In this document: in pieces, positions 46,507 through 54,576 of the stretch | How the letters are laid out: the number at the start of each line of letters is the position of its first letter | How positions within the stretch are numbered: position 1 is the first letter of the stretch | Assembly (NCBI RefSeq): GCF_003260975.1 | Contig: NZ_CP030041.1 | Span: forward strand, 4,281,501 to 4,345,500 | Reading direction: 5' to 3' | Source: Echinicola strongylocentroti | Lineage (GTDB): Bacteria > Bacteroidota > Bacteroidia > Cytophagales > Cyclobacteriaceae | DNA length: 64,000 nucleotides | Made by a program: the position numbers and the translations under genes | Notes under the pieces: generated by a model | Told to the model about the DNA's origin: nothing | The model's input: the letters and a program-made list of their open reading frames with translations, nothing else | Database searches by the model: none

Positions 46507-46929
46507 ATGAAAAAGTTAATTCTAATTTTTGCCGTGGCGTTTTCAGCATTTGCTGTGCAGGCACAGACTGAATCGGAGAATACTGCTGCTGAGAAAGAAG
46601 AAGTAAATGGACCTGTAATCAAGTTTGAGGAGACCGAGAAGGATTTTGGTGAGATTTCACAAGGAACTAAGGTGGAGCACACCTTTAAGTTTACCAACAC
46701 GGGAACAGAAGTGCTGAAAATATCAAACGTGGCCGCTACTTGCGGATGTACCGTGCCGAAATGGCCGAAAGAGCCTATTGCCCCAGGTAAAACTGGTGAA
46801 ATAAAGGTAAGCTTTAATTCTGCCGGCAAAATGGGCAAGCAACGTAGCGTCGTGAGAATATACTCCAATGCCTCTGAGCCTATCGAAAAAGTGGCCTTGA
46901 TCTCCAATGTGACCAAGTCAGGGAAATAG
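46507..46929 (+). CDS. DUF1573 domain-containing secreted protein
   Basis: This 140-aa protein has a signal peptide (MKKLILIFAVAFSAFAVQAQ) and one DUF1573 Ig-like domain (EETEKDFGEISQGTKVEHTFKFTNTG, then VAATCGCTVPKWPKEPIAPGKTGEI with the CGC motif). This family is abundant in Bacteroidetes and likely acts in the periplasm or cell surface; its exact role is unknown. A strong terminator follows. Confidence 0.92.
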   Translation: MKKLILIFAVAFSAFAVQAQTESENTAAEKEEVNGPVIKFEETEKDFGEISQGTKVEHTFKFTNTGTEVLKISNVAATCGCTVPKWPKEPIAPGKTGEIKVSFNSAGKMGKQRSVVRIYSNASEPIEKVALISNVTKSGK

Positions 46930-46962
46930 TATAGCATCAAGATGCTAGACGAGAGATATTAA

Positions 46963-47013
46963 AAACCCTCCGGGAAAAATGGCTTTTCGCCTATTTTCCG
47001 GAGGTTTTTTTTT
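46963..47013 (+). terminator. Terminator after DUF1573 gene
   Basis: CCTCCGG (46967-46973) and CCGGAGG (46998-47004), extended by A/T pairs, are followed by nine T. A related stem-loop recurs at 47704-47748. Confidence 0.85.
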
Positions 47014-47078
47014 AGGCTGTTATGACAGCCTTTATGGATTCTTAAACATAGTGATGAGTCACAGGCTCAACTTTAGGC

Positions 47079-47102
47079 GTCCCTCAGTAAAATTGAAGGG
47101 AC
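47079..47102. repeat. GTCCCT/AGGGAC hairpin, copy left of satellite cassette
   Basis: GTCCCT (47079-47084) pairs with AGGGAC (47097-47102). The same hairpin follows the intact cassette (62969-62992) and recurs at 47651-47674. Flanking CGCCTAAAGTTGAGCCTG is shared on the other strand. Confidence 0.75.
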
Positions 47103-47126
47103 AACCGAGGTGTGTTTTTCGACAGC

Positions 47127-47306
47127 TTAAGAACATCCGGACTTGCGGTACTTGATCACTGTGTAGATACATCCGATGGTTGCAAATATAATGACTAAGA
47201 AACAAGCAAAATCCCAATAGGGAATAATATCATCAATTTTCATCAAAAGAAGCATTGAGACAATGATAGCTAAATATGAAATGATATTGATGGTGAGTTT
47301 TTTCAT
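47127..47306 (-). CDS. Small two-helix membrane protein, satellite copy (immunity-like)
   Basis: This 59-aa protein from the ATG at 47306 has two hydrophobic segments (NIISYLAIIVSMLLLM and FACFLVIIFATIGCIYTVI) and a basic tail KYRKSGCS. It differs from the 62765-62944 protein at only about 4 of 59 positions. It follows the peptide gene (47314-47523), as in the main island. Immunity or accessory export are likely roles, inferred from size and context. Confidence 0.68.
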   Translation of the reverse strand: MKKLTINIISYLAIIVSMLLLMKIDDIIPYWDFACFLVIIFATIGCIYTVIKYRKSGCS

Positions 47307-47313
47307 ATTGGCA

Positions 47314-47523
47314 TTAATAAAAATCACTTGGTCCACAAGCTCTCATAAAACTAATGGATGCTATGCCGCGACCTGCCATAGCAGTTACAGCCAAAATCCC
47401 TACACCACCTGTTAAGGCTGCTAGTCCAACCGTAGCAATTGTCCAACTAGCAATTGTCCAACCACAATCTTCACTCATTTCTCCTGTTATTTTTTCCATT
47501 CTGTCAAAACTTAACTCTTTCAT
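47314..47523 (-). CDS. Bacteriocin-like double-glycine peptide, satellite copy with altered GG site
   Basis: This 69-aa peptide has leader MKELSFDRMEKITGE and a core rich in Gly/Ala with two Cys (C20, C63). It is about 88% identical (61 of 69) to the 62548-62757 peptide. The key change is ITGE instead of ITGG at the leader end, which should block C39-type cleavage. An operator-like repeat lies 61 bp upstream. It is oriented opposite to the main island, 15 kb away. Confidence 0.72.
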   Translation of the reverse strand: MKELSFDRMEKITGEMSEDCGWTIASWTIATVGLAALTGGVGILAVTAMAGRGIASISFMRACGPSDFY

Positions 47524-47583
47524 AATTTACAGAATTTAATGTAAAACATTGGTTTATTGATAGGCTCAATTTATATGTGACCC

Positions 47584-47606
47584 ACTGACATATCCTGACA
47601 GTCAGT
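47584..47606 (-). promoter_or_regulatory. Operator-like inverted repeat of satellite cassette
   Basis: ACTGAC-N11-GTCAGT is present. On the - strand it contains TGTCAG twice, 10 bp apart. It is shared with 63037-63059, and a degenerate form is at 62465-62487. Confidence 0.6.
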
Positions 47607-47650
47607 TGTTTTTTTGTAAAACAAACCGTGCCACAGGCTTAAATTTAGGT

Positions 47651-47674
47651 GTCCCTCAGTACAGCTGAAGGGAC
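47651..47674. repeat. GTCCCT/AGGGAC hairpin, copy right of satellite cassette
   Basis: Same family and orientation as 47079-47102; the two flank the satellite cassette as direct repeats about 570 bp apart. Confidence 0.7.
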
Positions 47675-47703
47675 AACACCGAGACGTATGATAGATGATT
47701 AAA

Positions 47704-47748
47704 CCTCCGAGGAAGATGGATTGTGGCCTATTTTCGGAGGCTTTTTTT
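47704..47748 (+). terminator. Second copy of the DUF1573-type terminator
   Basis: CCTCCGA and TCGGAGG are followed by seven T. The loop shares GCCTATTTT with 46963-47013. No gene precedes it on the + strand, so it looks like a duplicate. Confidence 0.6.
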
Positions 47749-47941
47749 ATTATGTATATCCGCTATGACACCAGTAATCACAGAGATATGAAATAGGTCC
47801 TCATAGAAACCACGGAAATCTCAGAAAAGCGTTGTTTCATTTTGGGGTTTCTGTGCGTTCCGCGAGAAATAAAACCTAGTGGCAATAAAGCGTATAATCA
47901 AAAAAGGATAAAACCCGCCAAGATGATCAGGGTTCGAAACA

Positions 47942-47972
47942 TTTTTATACTAAAATTAAGTCGAGCTCAGGT
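47942..47972 (+). repeat. 31-bp dispersed repeat, copy 2
   Basis: Identical to 11743-11773 over 31 bp. Confidence 0.75.
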
Positions 47973-47999
47973 CCTTAGCAAAACAGCATTGAAACTGGG

Positions 48000-49889
48000 T
48001 TAAAAGATCGTATTGGTAAAAGCGATCTTCACCTTCATCTGGTAGTTTTTGATGACTTTGAAGATCTCGATCAAGGTTACCTTTTCTATTTTGGTGAGGC
48101 TGTCGATGCTGATAAAGTTTTCGGGTTCCATTTTGTCCAGCATGATCTGTTTGGCTTGGCGGTCCAGCCGCAGACCCATCAGGTAATAATAGGCCTGCTT
48201 AAGTTCCAATAGTTCTTCTTCTGTGATATGGTTGGCCTGTGCTAGAGCATCCAGCCGTTCCCCCGTATTGGTCAGGAAAATCTTGTGCTTGAGCGCAAAC
48301 ACCCGCGTGATGTCCACGATGGGCGTCATGGCTTTTTTGATATCAAAAACCTTCTGCTCACCAACGGTGAATGTCCTGATCCCCTTAAAAAAGGTCAAGG
48401 GAGGTTCGTATTGGAGGGCATTGGTGGCCATGTTAAAGAAGAAGCGTTCCAAGGGCACATCCAGCTGCTTGTCCATGTAGTCGTGCAGCTCATCCAAAAT
48501 GCCGAAGTCGCCATAAATCGGGCGGTTGTCGAAGAAAGTGGAATACTTCATGACCGTCTCTTGTGTGGACTCCATCATCCAAGCATCATAGTTGCGCTTC
48601 CAGTGGGAGAGGGAATGTGTCCATTTGGGGTTTTTGGCCATGAATCCGCCTTTGCAAAAGCTAAAGCCAATGGTGTCCAAATGTGTAGAGACTTTGTCGG
48701 CAAAGTCCAGAAAATATGCCCGGACTTCTTCACGATGTTCGTTGGCCTTGTCTTCGTAAATGATTGCGTTGTCCTGGTCGGTCTTGAGGGTTTGTTCCTT
48801 ACGGCCTTCACTCCCCAAGGTAATAAAGACAAACTTCGACGGTGGAGGGCCTACTTCGTGGATGACATCATCTATCACGCGAAGGGCGATGGTATCAGAG
48901 ACGGTGGTGATGACCTGATTGACCGTTTCGGATTTTACACCTCGCTGCAGCAATTGCTCCACGATGGCCGGTACTTGGCTCCATTTTTCCCGAAGCTCTC
49001 CCACAGAAGTGGCCTGCTTTACAGATTGGATAAAAAGAAAGGGCGATTGCGACTGCTCACTGAGGAGTTTGGTCCGGGAAATAAATCCCGTAAACTTCCC
49101 TTCGTTTTCTACCAAGAGGTATCGCGTTTTGGTCTGGAACATCAGGAGCAGGGATTCATAAATATAGGCATCCGCGTCGATGGAGACGATGTCCCTTTTG
49201 GTGATTTCCACCACTGGTGTGCTGGTGGGGATATTCTGCGCGATGACCTGGTCTCTCAGGGTGATGTCAGTGACATAGCCGATGATACTGTCTGCGTCAT
49301 CGGTAATGAAGATACAGCTGGTTTTTTCCTCGCCCATGATTTTGGCGGCTTCGGCGATGGTGGATTGTCCACGTGCTGTGACCAGTTCACGTGGGTTTAG
49401 CGAGCCCACTTTCTGGGTATAAAAAGTATCAGAAGTGATGTTGTTCTGCTGGGGGTAATAGGTGGCGCCTTTGATAAAGTGTACGAATTCCGGCTCCAGC
49501 ATACGTTCACCAAATTCCCTGACAAAATGATCCCTGAATGTTTGTTGTTCTTGACAAATCAGGCGAAATTCCTCTGGTGTGAGGCGCATTACCTTGGTGT
49601 TGGGGAGGGTGTCCACCGTCTGTAAGGAGATGCCTTTGTTGTACAGGAGAGAAATTCCCCCAAACCAAGCCCCTGGGCCATACTTTTCCACCCTGCGTTT
49701 TTTTTGGTTGCGGTCATAAAAGTATCCTTCAAACCCTCCTTCGATAATAAAGTCAAAGCCCTCAATGCCAGATTGGTTTTGGAGGTAAAGCCGCTGGGAT
49801 TTGGTGTATTTTACTTCCGTGAACTTTTGGTTGAGCTGGCTTTGAACAGTGTCAGGGAGTGTTGTGAATGGCTTGGTAAAATTCACCAT
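48000..49889 (-). CDS. CNMP-binding/CBS/DUF294 nucleotidyltransferase-like protein
   Basis: This 629-aa cytosolic protein has four parts: a cyclic-nucleotide-binding-like domain (about 10-130), a CBS pair (about 165-290; VTDITLRDQVIAQ, GFISRTKLL), a DUF294 nucleotidyltransferase domain (about 320-450) with ITLGSEGRKEQTLKTDQDNA carrying the G-S and D-x-D-type pattern, and a C-terminal DUF294_C helical domain. Such proteins are often linked to acetate or signal-dependent regulation. The exact nucleotide transferred is unknown. Confidence 0.9.
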   Translation of the reverse strand: MVNFTKPFTTLPDTVQSQLNQKFTEVKYTKSQRLYLQNQSGIEGFDFIIEGGFEGYFYDRNQKKRRVEKYGPGAWFGGISLLYNKGISLQTVDTLPNTKVMRLTPEEFRLICQEQQTFRDHFVREFGERMLEPEFVHFIKGATYYPQQNNITSDTFYTQKVGSLNPRELVTARGQSTIAEAAKIMGEEKTSCIFITDDADSIIGYVTDITLRDQVIAQNIPTSTPVVEITKRDIVSIDADAYIYESLLLMFQTKTRYLLVENEGKFTGFISRTKLLSEQSQSPFLFIQSVKQATSVGELREKWSQVPAIVEQLLQRGVKSETVNQVITTVSDTIALRVIDDVIHEVGPPPSKFVFITLGSEGRKEQTLKTDQDNAIIYEDKANEHREEVRAYFLDFADKVSTHLDTIGFSFCKGGFMAKNPKWTHSLSHWKRNYDAWMMESTQETVMKYSTFFDNRPIYGDFGILDELHDYMDKQLDVPLERFFFNMATNALQYEPPLTFFKGIRTFTVGEQKVFDIKKAMTPIVDITRVFALKHKIFLTNTGERLDALAQANHITEEELLELKQAYYYLMGLRLDRQAKQIMLDKMEPENFISIDSLTKIEKVTLIEIFKVIKNYQMKVKIAFTNTIF

Positions 49890-50014
49890 GGGTAATTCCT
49901 GTTTTAAAGTTGGTTTTCTAAAAGTATGAAAAAATCAAAAACTATTAGCGATGAAAAGAACCAAATTAGTGAGCGGACCGTTTTTACCCTTTGTCAACCT
50001 ATTTTAAACCAATA

Positions 50015-50683
50015 ATGACGATGAACAACAAAGACTTAACGTTTATTTTTGACCTTAACGGTACCATTATAGATGATATGCATTTCCACACCAAAGCTTG
50101 GCACCAGCTGTTCAATGAAGACCTGGGCGCCAATCTCAGTTGGGAAGAAGTGAAAGTGGAGATGTACGGAAAGAATCCCGAAGTGTTGGACAGGGTATTC
50201 GGGAAGGGGCATTTTACTCCTCAGGAAGCAGACCAGTGGTCCATGGAAAAAGAGAAAAGGTACCAGCAGGAGTATAAGCCCCATTTGTCCCTGATCAATG
50301 GACTGGGAGAGTTTTTTGAAAAGGCAGAGAAAGCCGGGGTAAAAATGGCGCTAGGGACCGCCGCCATTCCTTTCAATGTGGACTTTGCACTGGACAACCT
50401 AGGTATCAGAAAGTACTTCTCGTCCATTGTCACGGCAGATGATGTGAAGCTGAGCAAGCCCCATCCGGATACTTTTGCAATGGGAGCGGAAGCACTGGGA
50501 AGGGAACCGGAGGATTGTATCGTTTTTGAGGATGCACCGAAAGGCGTCGAAGCAGCCCAAAATGCAGGCATGAAAGCCGTAGTACTCACCACTGCCCACC
50601 CGAGGGAAGACTTCGATCAGTATTCCAATGTGCTGGCCTTTATTGAGGATTATGAAGATCCTTTTATCAAGGAGTTGATCTAA
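50015..50683 (+). CDS. HAD-superfamily hydrolase (beta-phosphoglucomutase-like)
   Basis: This 222-aa protein has motif I FDLNGTIIDD (the usual DxDGT second Asp is Asn), a cap domain, motif II MALGTAA, motif III KLSKPHPDTF and motif IV FEDAPKGVEAA. The overall form is like beta-phosphoglucomutase or sugar phosphatases. The DLNGT variant may reduce classic phosphatase acid/base catalysis. I chose the start at 50015; an ATG two codons later also works. The substrate is unknown. Confidence 0.88.
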   Translation: MTMNNKDLTFIFDLNGTIIDDMHFHTKAWHQLFNEDLGANLSWEEVKVEMYGKNPEVLDRVFGKGHFTPQEADQWSMEKEKRYQQEYKPHLSLINGLGEFFEKAEKAGVKMALGTAAIPFNVDFALDNLGIRKYFSSIVTADDVKLSKPHPDTFAMGAEALGREPEDCIVFEDAPKGVEAAQNAGMKAVVLTTAHPREDFDQYSNVLAFIEDYEDPFIKELI

Positions 50684-50768
50684 CGTTTTAATTGTTAAAC
50701 TGTCGAACTGTTTTATTGTTAACAATCATTCAGTTTGACAGTTTTCCCATTTTTCAATCTTCCAATTA

Positions 50769-51518
50769 TTACAATCTTTCAACCAAAATCCCCTCAAGTT
50801 GCTGTGCCCAATAGCGATAGACATTGCCACTTGGATGGAGCCCATCGGCGGCCATATTGTCTTCTAAATGCCCGATTTGGCGGTATTTTTCCGTGATGTC
50901 GATGAAGGTGACGTTTTTGCCTTCCGTGATTACTTGTTGTGCCCGATTGTAAGCGTCGATTTCAGCAGCTATCTTTTCTTGGTCCACTTGCTGTTGCTCC
51001 GCAAACCGGGTGACACCCCAATCAGGAATGGAAATGACCACTACACGACTGGCATGACCATCGGCAAAAGCAACGGCCTCGTCTAATAACTGCTCAAATT
51101 CTGCTTTGTAATTTTCTACGGTACGTCCACGGTACTGATTGTTTACGCCTATCAGCAGGGTGACGATCGAGTAAGTGTTCTCTCTAATATTGGCAGCATC
51201 AATGCCTTGCTGGAGTTCGTCCGTGGTCCATCCCGTGGTGGCGATGATCTTAGGTTTGGTTACTTTTACTCCCTTTGCAGAGAGCAATTTAGCCAATTGG
51301 GCGGGATAGGTGTCATTTTCGCTGACCCCTTCACCAATGGTGTAAGAGTCTCCAAGTGCCAAATAGGTGATGTCTTCGGTGGAATTGGTCATGTCCTGGT
51401 CTTGGGGTGATGGTGATGAATTGGGTTTAGGTGATTGATTGGTGCCATTGGTGACACAGGCTGACAGTAGGATTGACAGCAGACTTATTAGGATCCAATA
51501 GAATGGTAAAGTTTTCAT
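50769..51518 (-). CDS. SGNH/GDSL hydrolase lipoprotein
   Basis: This 249-aa protein has a lipoprotein signal ending LLSAC and SGNH block I LALGDSYTIGEG (Ser nucleophile). Block III is LLIGVNNQYRG (Asn) and block V is DGLHPSG (Asp and His). It is likely an envelope esterase, possibly of acetylated peptidoglycan or glycans, as suggested by the adjacent LD-carboxypeptidase and PBP4 genes. Confidence 0.9.
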   Translation of the reverse strand: MKTLPFYWILISLLSILLSACVTNGTNQSPKPNSSPSPQDQDMTNSTEDITYLALGDSYTIGEGVSENDTYPAQLAKLLSAKGVKVTKPKIIATTGWTTDELQQGIDAANIRENTYSIVTLLIGVNNQYRGRTVENYKAEFEQLLDEAVAFADGHASRVVVISIPDWGVTRFAEQQQVDQEKIAAEIDAYNRAQQVITEGKNVTFIDITEKYRQIGHLEDNMAADGLHPSGNVYRYWAQQLEGILVERL

Positions 51519-51581
51519 GCTTAAACATACGATGTTTATCGAAATGGGGATGATCAGAATAGCTTCGTCCAAACTCTCGTG

Positions 51582-52631
51582 CTAGTCCAGAAAGATGTTT
51601 TCGGTCATTTCAAAGATCCCCCGGTCGGCATCCATTTTTACATTGGCTCCTATGGGGACGATAAACTGCTTGCTGACATGGCCGATCATGGCTCCACGGT
51701 AAGCAGGGATGTCCAGTGGCTTGATATAGTCTTCCAATATTTGCCAGATCGTCAAAGAACCGTATCCTCCAGAGGGCTCACAATCCGAACATTGGCCAAA
51801 GATAAATCCGCTAATATCTTCCAGTGCTCCCATGAGCATCAGGGTGCTCATCATGCGGTCTACCCGGTATGGGTCTTCCCCGACATCTTCTAGGAAAAGG
51901 ATTTTGTCCTTGAAGTCGGGAAGGTAAGGAGAGCCGGCGATTCCTGTCAAAACCGTCAGGTTTCCGCCCACTATGATTCCCTCGGCAGTGCCAGAAGTGA
52001 TGGTCTGGATCCTGTTTTTCTTCACGATCAGGTCATCGCCTTTTTCCTGCTCATTTTCAAATCTCACCAATTTCTGGTCAAAGAACATTTGCTCAAATTG
52101 GTTGACATTAAAGTTGTTCCAGCTTCCGGTGCCATTAGGCCCGTGGAAGGTGATCAGGCCAGTTTGTGCATAGATGGCATTGTGAATGGCTGTGATGTCA
52201 CTGTAACCAAGGATGGGTTTGGGGTTTTTCCGGATGGTTTTATAGTCCAAAAGGGGCAAGATCCGTGCTGCTCCCGAACCACCACGAATGCAGATGATGG
52301 CCTTGACATCCTCGTTCGCAAACATGGCATTGATGTCTCCTGCTCGGTCTTCATCTTTCCCCGCAAGGTGCCCGTATCGGTCAGTGAGGTGCTTTCCTTT
52401 TAGCACCCGAAATCCCAGCGCTTCCAGCGTCTCCTGTGCAAACTGGAACAGTATCTCGTCATTGGTAGCGGACGACGGGCTGACCAGTCCAACTAAATCT
52501 CCACGTTTTAGCGGCCTGGGCAGTAAGGTTTTTGAGTCTGTGGTGGAAGCGATCAGGTCGCTTTTGAGGGCCATCATCGGTGAGATGCCCGCCGTCAGTC
52601 CCAAGGCTTTGATAAATGTTCTCTTGTTCAT
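51582..52631 (-). CDS. LD-carboxypeptidase (S66 family)
   Basis: This 349-aa serine peptidase is likely to cut L,D bonds of murein tetrapeptides during recycling. It has an N-terminal export-like segment (MNKRTFIKALGLTAGIS, not a full twin-Arg) and S66 signatures: GDLVGLVSPSS, CIRGGSGAARILPLLDY with the nucleophile Ser in the GGSGA region, and FLEDVGEDPYRVDRMM. It lies 22 bp after dacB and 63 bp before the SGNH gene. Confidence 0.9.
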   Translation of the reverse strand: MNKRTFIKALGLTAGISPMMALKSDLIASTTDSKTLLPRPLKRGDLVGLVSPSSATNDEILFQFAQETLEALGFRVLKGKHLTDRYGHLAGKDEDRAGDINAMFANEDVKAIICIRGGSGAARILPLLDYKTIRKNPKPILGYSDITAIHNAIYAQTGLITFHGPNGTGSWNNFNVNQFEQMFFDQKLVRFENEQEKGDDLIVKKNRIQTITSGTAEGIIVGGNLTVLTGIAGSPYLPDFKDKILFLEDVGEDPYRVDRMMSTLMLMGALEDISGFIFGQCSDCEPSGGYGSLTIWQILEDYIKPLDIPAYRGAMIGHVSKQFIVPIGANVKMDADRGIFEMTENIFLD

Positions 52632-52653
52632 GCAGGTGTTTTTTTGGTTGAAG

Positions 52654-53955
52654 TTAAAAATTATCCCGGACATACAATAATACCTTTTCCATCTCATTGA
52701 TGACTTGACGGGCTTTGTAGGGGTAATTGTTGTTCATAAAGGCAAAGGCGTAAAGTTTGCCTTTTTTGGTTTTGATATAGCCGACCAATGAGTGATTATT
52801 GCTGATCGTTCCTGTCTTGGCAAAGATATACGGAGTAGGGGCGCGGTAGGCATTCTTGAGCGTGCCTGTCCTGCCTCCTTGCGGCAAAAGCCTGAATAAG
52901 GTGGTGTCTGGCACGATCTGGTAAATCTTTTCAGCAATGGATACCATGGATCTTGGAGTGAATAAATTGTACCTCGACAGGCCCGATCCATCCAGCCAGA
53001 TAGGTTCGTCTTTGAGATCGGTAAGGTAGTTTTTCGTAACAAAGTCGATGGCCTCTTCAGCATTGAGCTTGAGCATCAATTCATCGGCGACCATCAGTAA
53101 GAGGTGTTCCGCTAGGAAATTGTCACTTTCGTGAAGCATTTCCTGATAGAGGCTGTCCAAAGGAATTCCTTTTAGGATAAAGTGGTTTTCGGGCAGTTTT
53201 TCCTTGGTGGGGATGACCTTTTTATTCAGCTCCTGACTGGCCAGCTGGGCAAAGGTCTCCGTGGAGGTGGCGAAGGGTACTTTGGTATCCCTTCCTCGGT
53301 ACACATAAGTGTTGGGATTATAGTAAAACCGATTACTGCGAAAATCCCGCTCCACATCTTTGATGGCTTTGGTGGTGATGGCCAAGGCATTGGCAAAAAG
53401 CGGTGGTGACAAGGAAGGGGAGCGCTGAAGGTTCGTTATCGTGGCCAAATTCCCGTAAATGGGCAAAGGAGATCGTTCGGCAGCATAGGAATAATAATAG
53501 TCGTCCCACTGCCAGCCATACCCATAGGGTGTATCATCCCAGTTGCTGTCAGAAAAATAAATGTCCTCATAGTTGGCAAAGAACCTCTTCATGTCAATGT
53601 CCGGAACAGGCTTGTACTTCCAAGAAGGATCCCCAGTGCCCCAAATGATCACATCCTTTCCCTTGGGGAGATAGCGAAGGCGCTTGGAGCTATCCCCAAG
53701 AGTAACCAGCGCTGCATAATAAGTGAATAATTTGGTGGTGGAGGCCGGTGCAAAGTACAGCTCGCTATTTTTTTCATAAACCGTTTGCTGCTCGTCCAGG
53801 TCATAGAGCATAAAGCCTGTAAGGTGCTTTGAAAAAAAAGAGTTTTCTCCCAGTTGGTTTTCTAATGCTTTGACAGCTGGTTTACTTGCTTGTGCCCATA
53901 GTTGTATAGGCAAGCATAAACAGGAAATAAGGATTAAGTTTCTAGCTTCTCTCAT
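52654..53955 (-). CDS. dacB: D-alanyl-D-alanine carboxypeptidase/endopeptidase (PBP4)
   Basis: This 433-aa S13-family penicillin-binding protein trims or cleaves peptidoglycan cross-links in the periplasm. It has a signal peptide (ILISCLCLPIQLWAQ), SxxK in FAPASTTKLFTYYA, a second motif region LDGSGLSRYN (SxN-type) and the KTG motif in FAKTGTISNNHS. It starts a - strand envelope cluster with the LD-carboxypeptidase and SGNH genes. Confidence 0.94.
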   Translation of the reverse strand: MREARNLILISCLCLPIQLWAQASKPAVKALENQLGENSFFSKHLTGFMLYDLDEQQTVYEKNSELYFAPASTTKLFTYYAALVTLGDSSKRLRYLPKGKDVIIWGTGDPSWKYKPVPDIDMKRFFANYEDIYFSDSNWDDTPYGYGWQWDDYYYSYAAERSPLPIYGNLATITNLQRSPSLSPPLFANALAITTKAIKDVERDFRSNRFYYNPNTYVYRGRDTKVPFATSTETFAQLASQELNKKVIPTKEKLPENHFILKGIPLDSLYQEMLHESDNFLAEHLLLMVADELMLKLNAEEAIDFVTKNYLTDLKDEPIWLDGSGLSRYNLFTPRSMVSIAEKIYQIVPDTTLFRLLPQGGRTGTLKNAYRAPTPYIFAKTGTISNNHSLVGYIKTKKGKLYAFAFMNNNYPYKARQVINEMEKVLLYVRDNF

Positions 53956-54003
53956 AAAAAAGTAATTGCCTATGTGGTTGAAACAAGGGAGGTCATAATA
54001 CCA

Positions 54004-54390
54004 TCAGCTTTTAGCATTCGGCTTTGCTCCCAAAAAAACCATGATCCATCCGGCAATAAAAGCCACTCCTCCGATGGGCGTAATGGCTCCCAACCAAGTC
54101 ACTCCAGTAGTAGACAGGACGTAAAGCGAGCCGGAGAAAATAATGATTCCAGCCAAAAATGCATAGATGGCAGTGTCCAATATTTTGGCATGTGGGAGTT
54201 TTGCCTGCAACAGCCCTACCATGAATATGGCCAAGGCGTGGTAAAATTGATACTTTACGGCAGTCTCAAAGGTGGCTGTCCGGCCAAACTGCTCCAAAGT
54301 AGCCGCCAGCCCATGTGCACCAAAAGCCCCAATGGCCACCGTTAAAGCGCCTAGGATCGCGGCAAGTTTAATCGTACTGATATAGTTCAT
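54004..54390 (-). CDS. DUF423 family membrane protein
   Basis: This 128-aa protein has four hydrophobic helices and the family pattern GAFGAHGLAATLEQFGRTATFETAVKYQFYHALAIF (here broken by short polar turns), plus PIGGVAFIAGWI. The role is unknown; the family is common in many bacteria. It lies 48 bp upstream of dacB on the same strand. Confidence 0.88.
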   Translation of the reverse strand: MNYISTIKLAAILGALTVAIGAFGAHGLAATLEQFGRTATFETAVKYQFYHALAIFMVGLLQAKLPHAKILDTAIYAFLAGIIIFSGSLYVLSTTGVTWLGAITPIGGVAFIAGWIMVFLGAKPNAKS

Positions 54391-54529
54391 CTTTTCGTTG
54401 ATTGTTTACGTGTCCAAGGTCAGCTGTTTACTGTCCACGGAGAAAATTAGTTTTTTGAACCCGCACTGAATGCAGGCCAGTTTGTTGCCAAAATAACCCC
54501 ACCTAACCTCCCCTAAAAGTGGAGGATGA

Positions 54530-54550
54530 CAAATCTCAAATCTCAAATCT
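54530..54550. repeat. Short tandem repeat (three 7-bp units)
   Basis: CAAATCT occurs three times in a row, followed by degenerate copies with CAATACT. It lies in the 190-bp gap between DUF423 and YggS genes. Confidence 0.55.
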
Positions 54551-54576
54551 CAATACTCATTACTCAATACTATTAT

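Larger units (their letters stand above)
47524..47999. other. Gene-free stretch holding cassette leader and repeats
   Basis: From left to right it holds the satellite cassette's leader with an inverted-repeat operator (47584-47606), a second GTCCCT hairpin (47651-47674), a second DUF1573-type terminator (47704-47748), a degenerate 'ccacggaaatctcag' repeat (about 47800), the 31-bp repeat (47942-47972), and a sequence resembling the right end of the 40-41 kb element (47981-48003). I see no gene. Confidence 0.65.

Noticed and set aside
48285..49400. 371-aa open frame on the + strand opposite the CNMP/CBS/DUF294 gene
   Set aside because: It lies fully antisense to a gene with clear domains and has no recognisable motif of its own; it is a shadow frame.
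51582..52631. Twin-arginine signal on the LD-carboxypeptidase
   Set aside because: The N-terminus has only one Arg (NKRTF) instead of the RR pair; an ordinary export segment or anchor is more likely.
54526..54575. Short tandem repeats as a CRISPR-like array
   Set aside because: The units are 7 bp with no spacers; simple slippage repeat.
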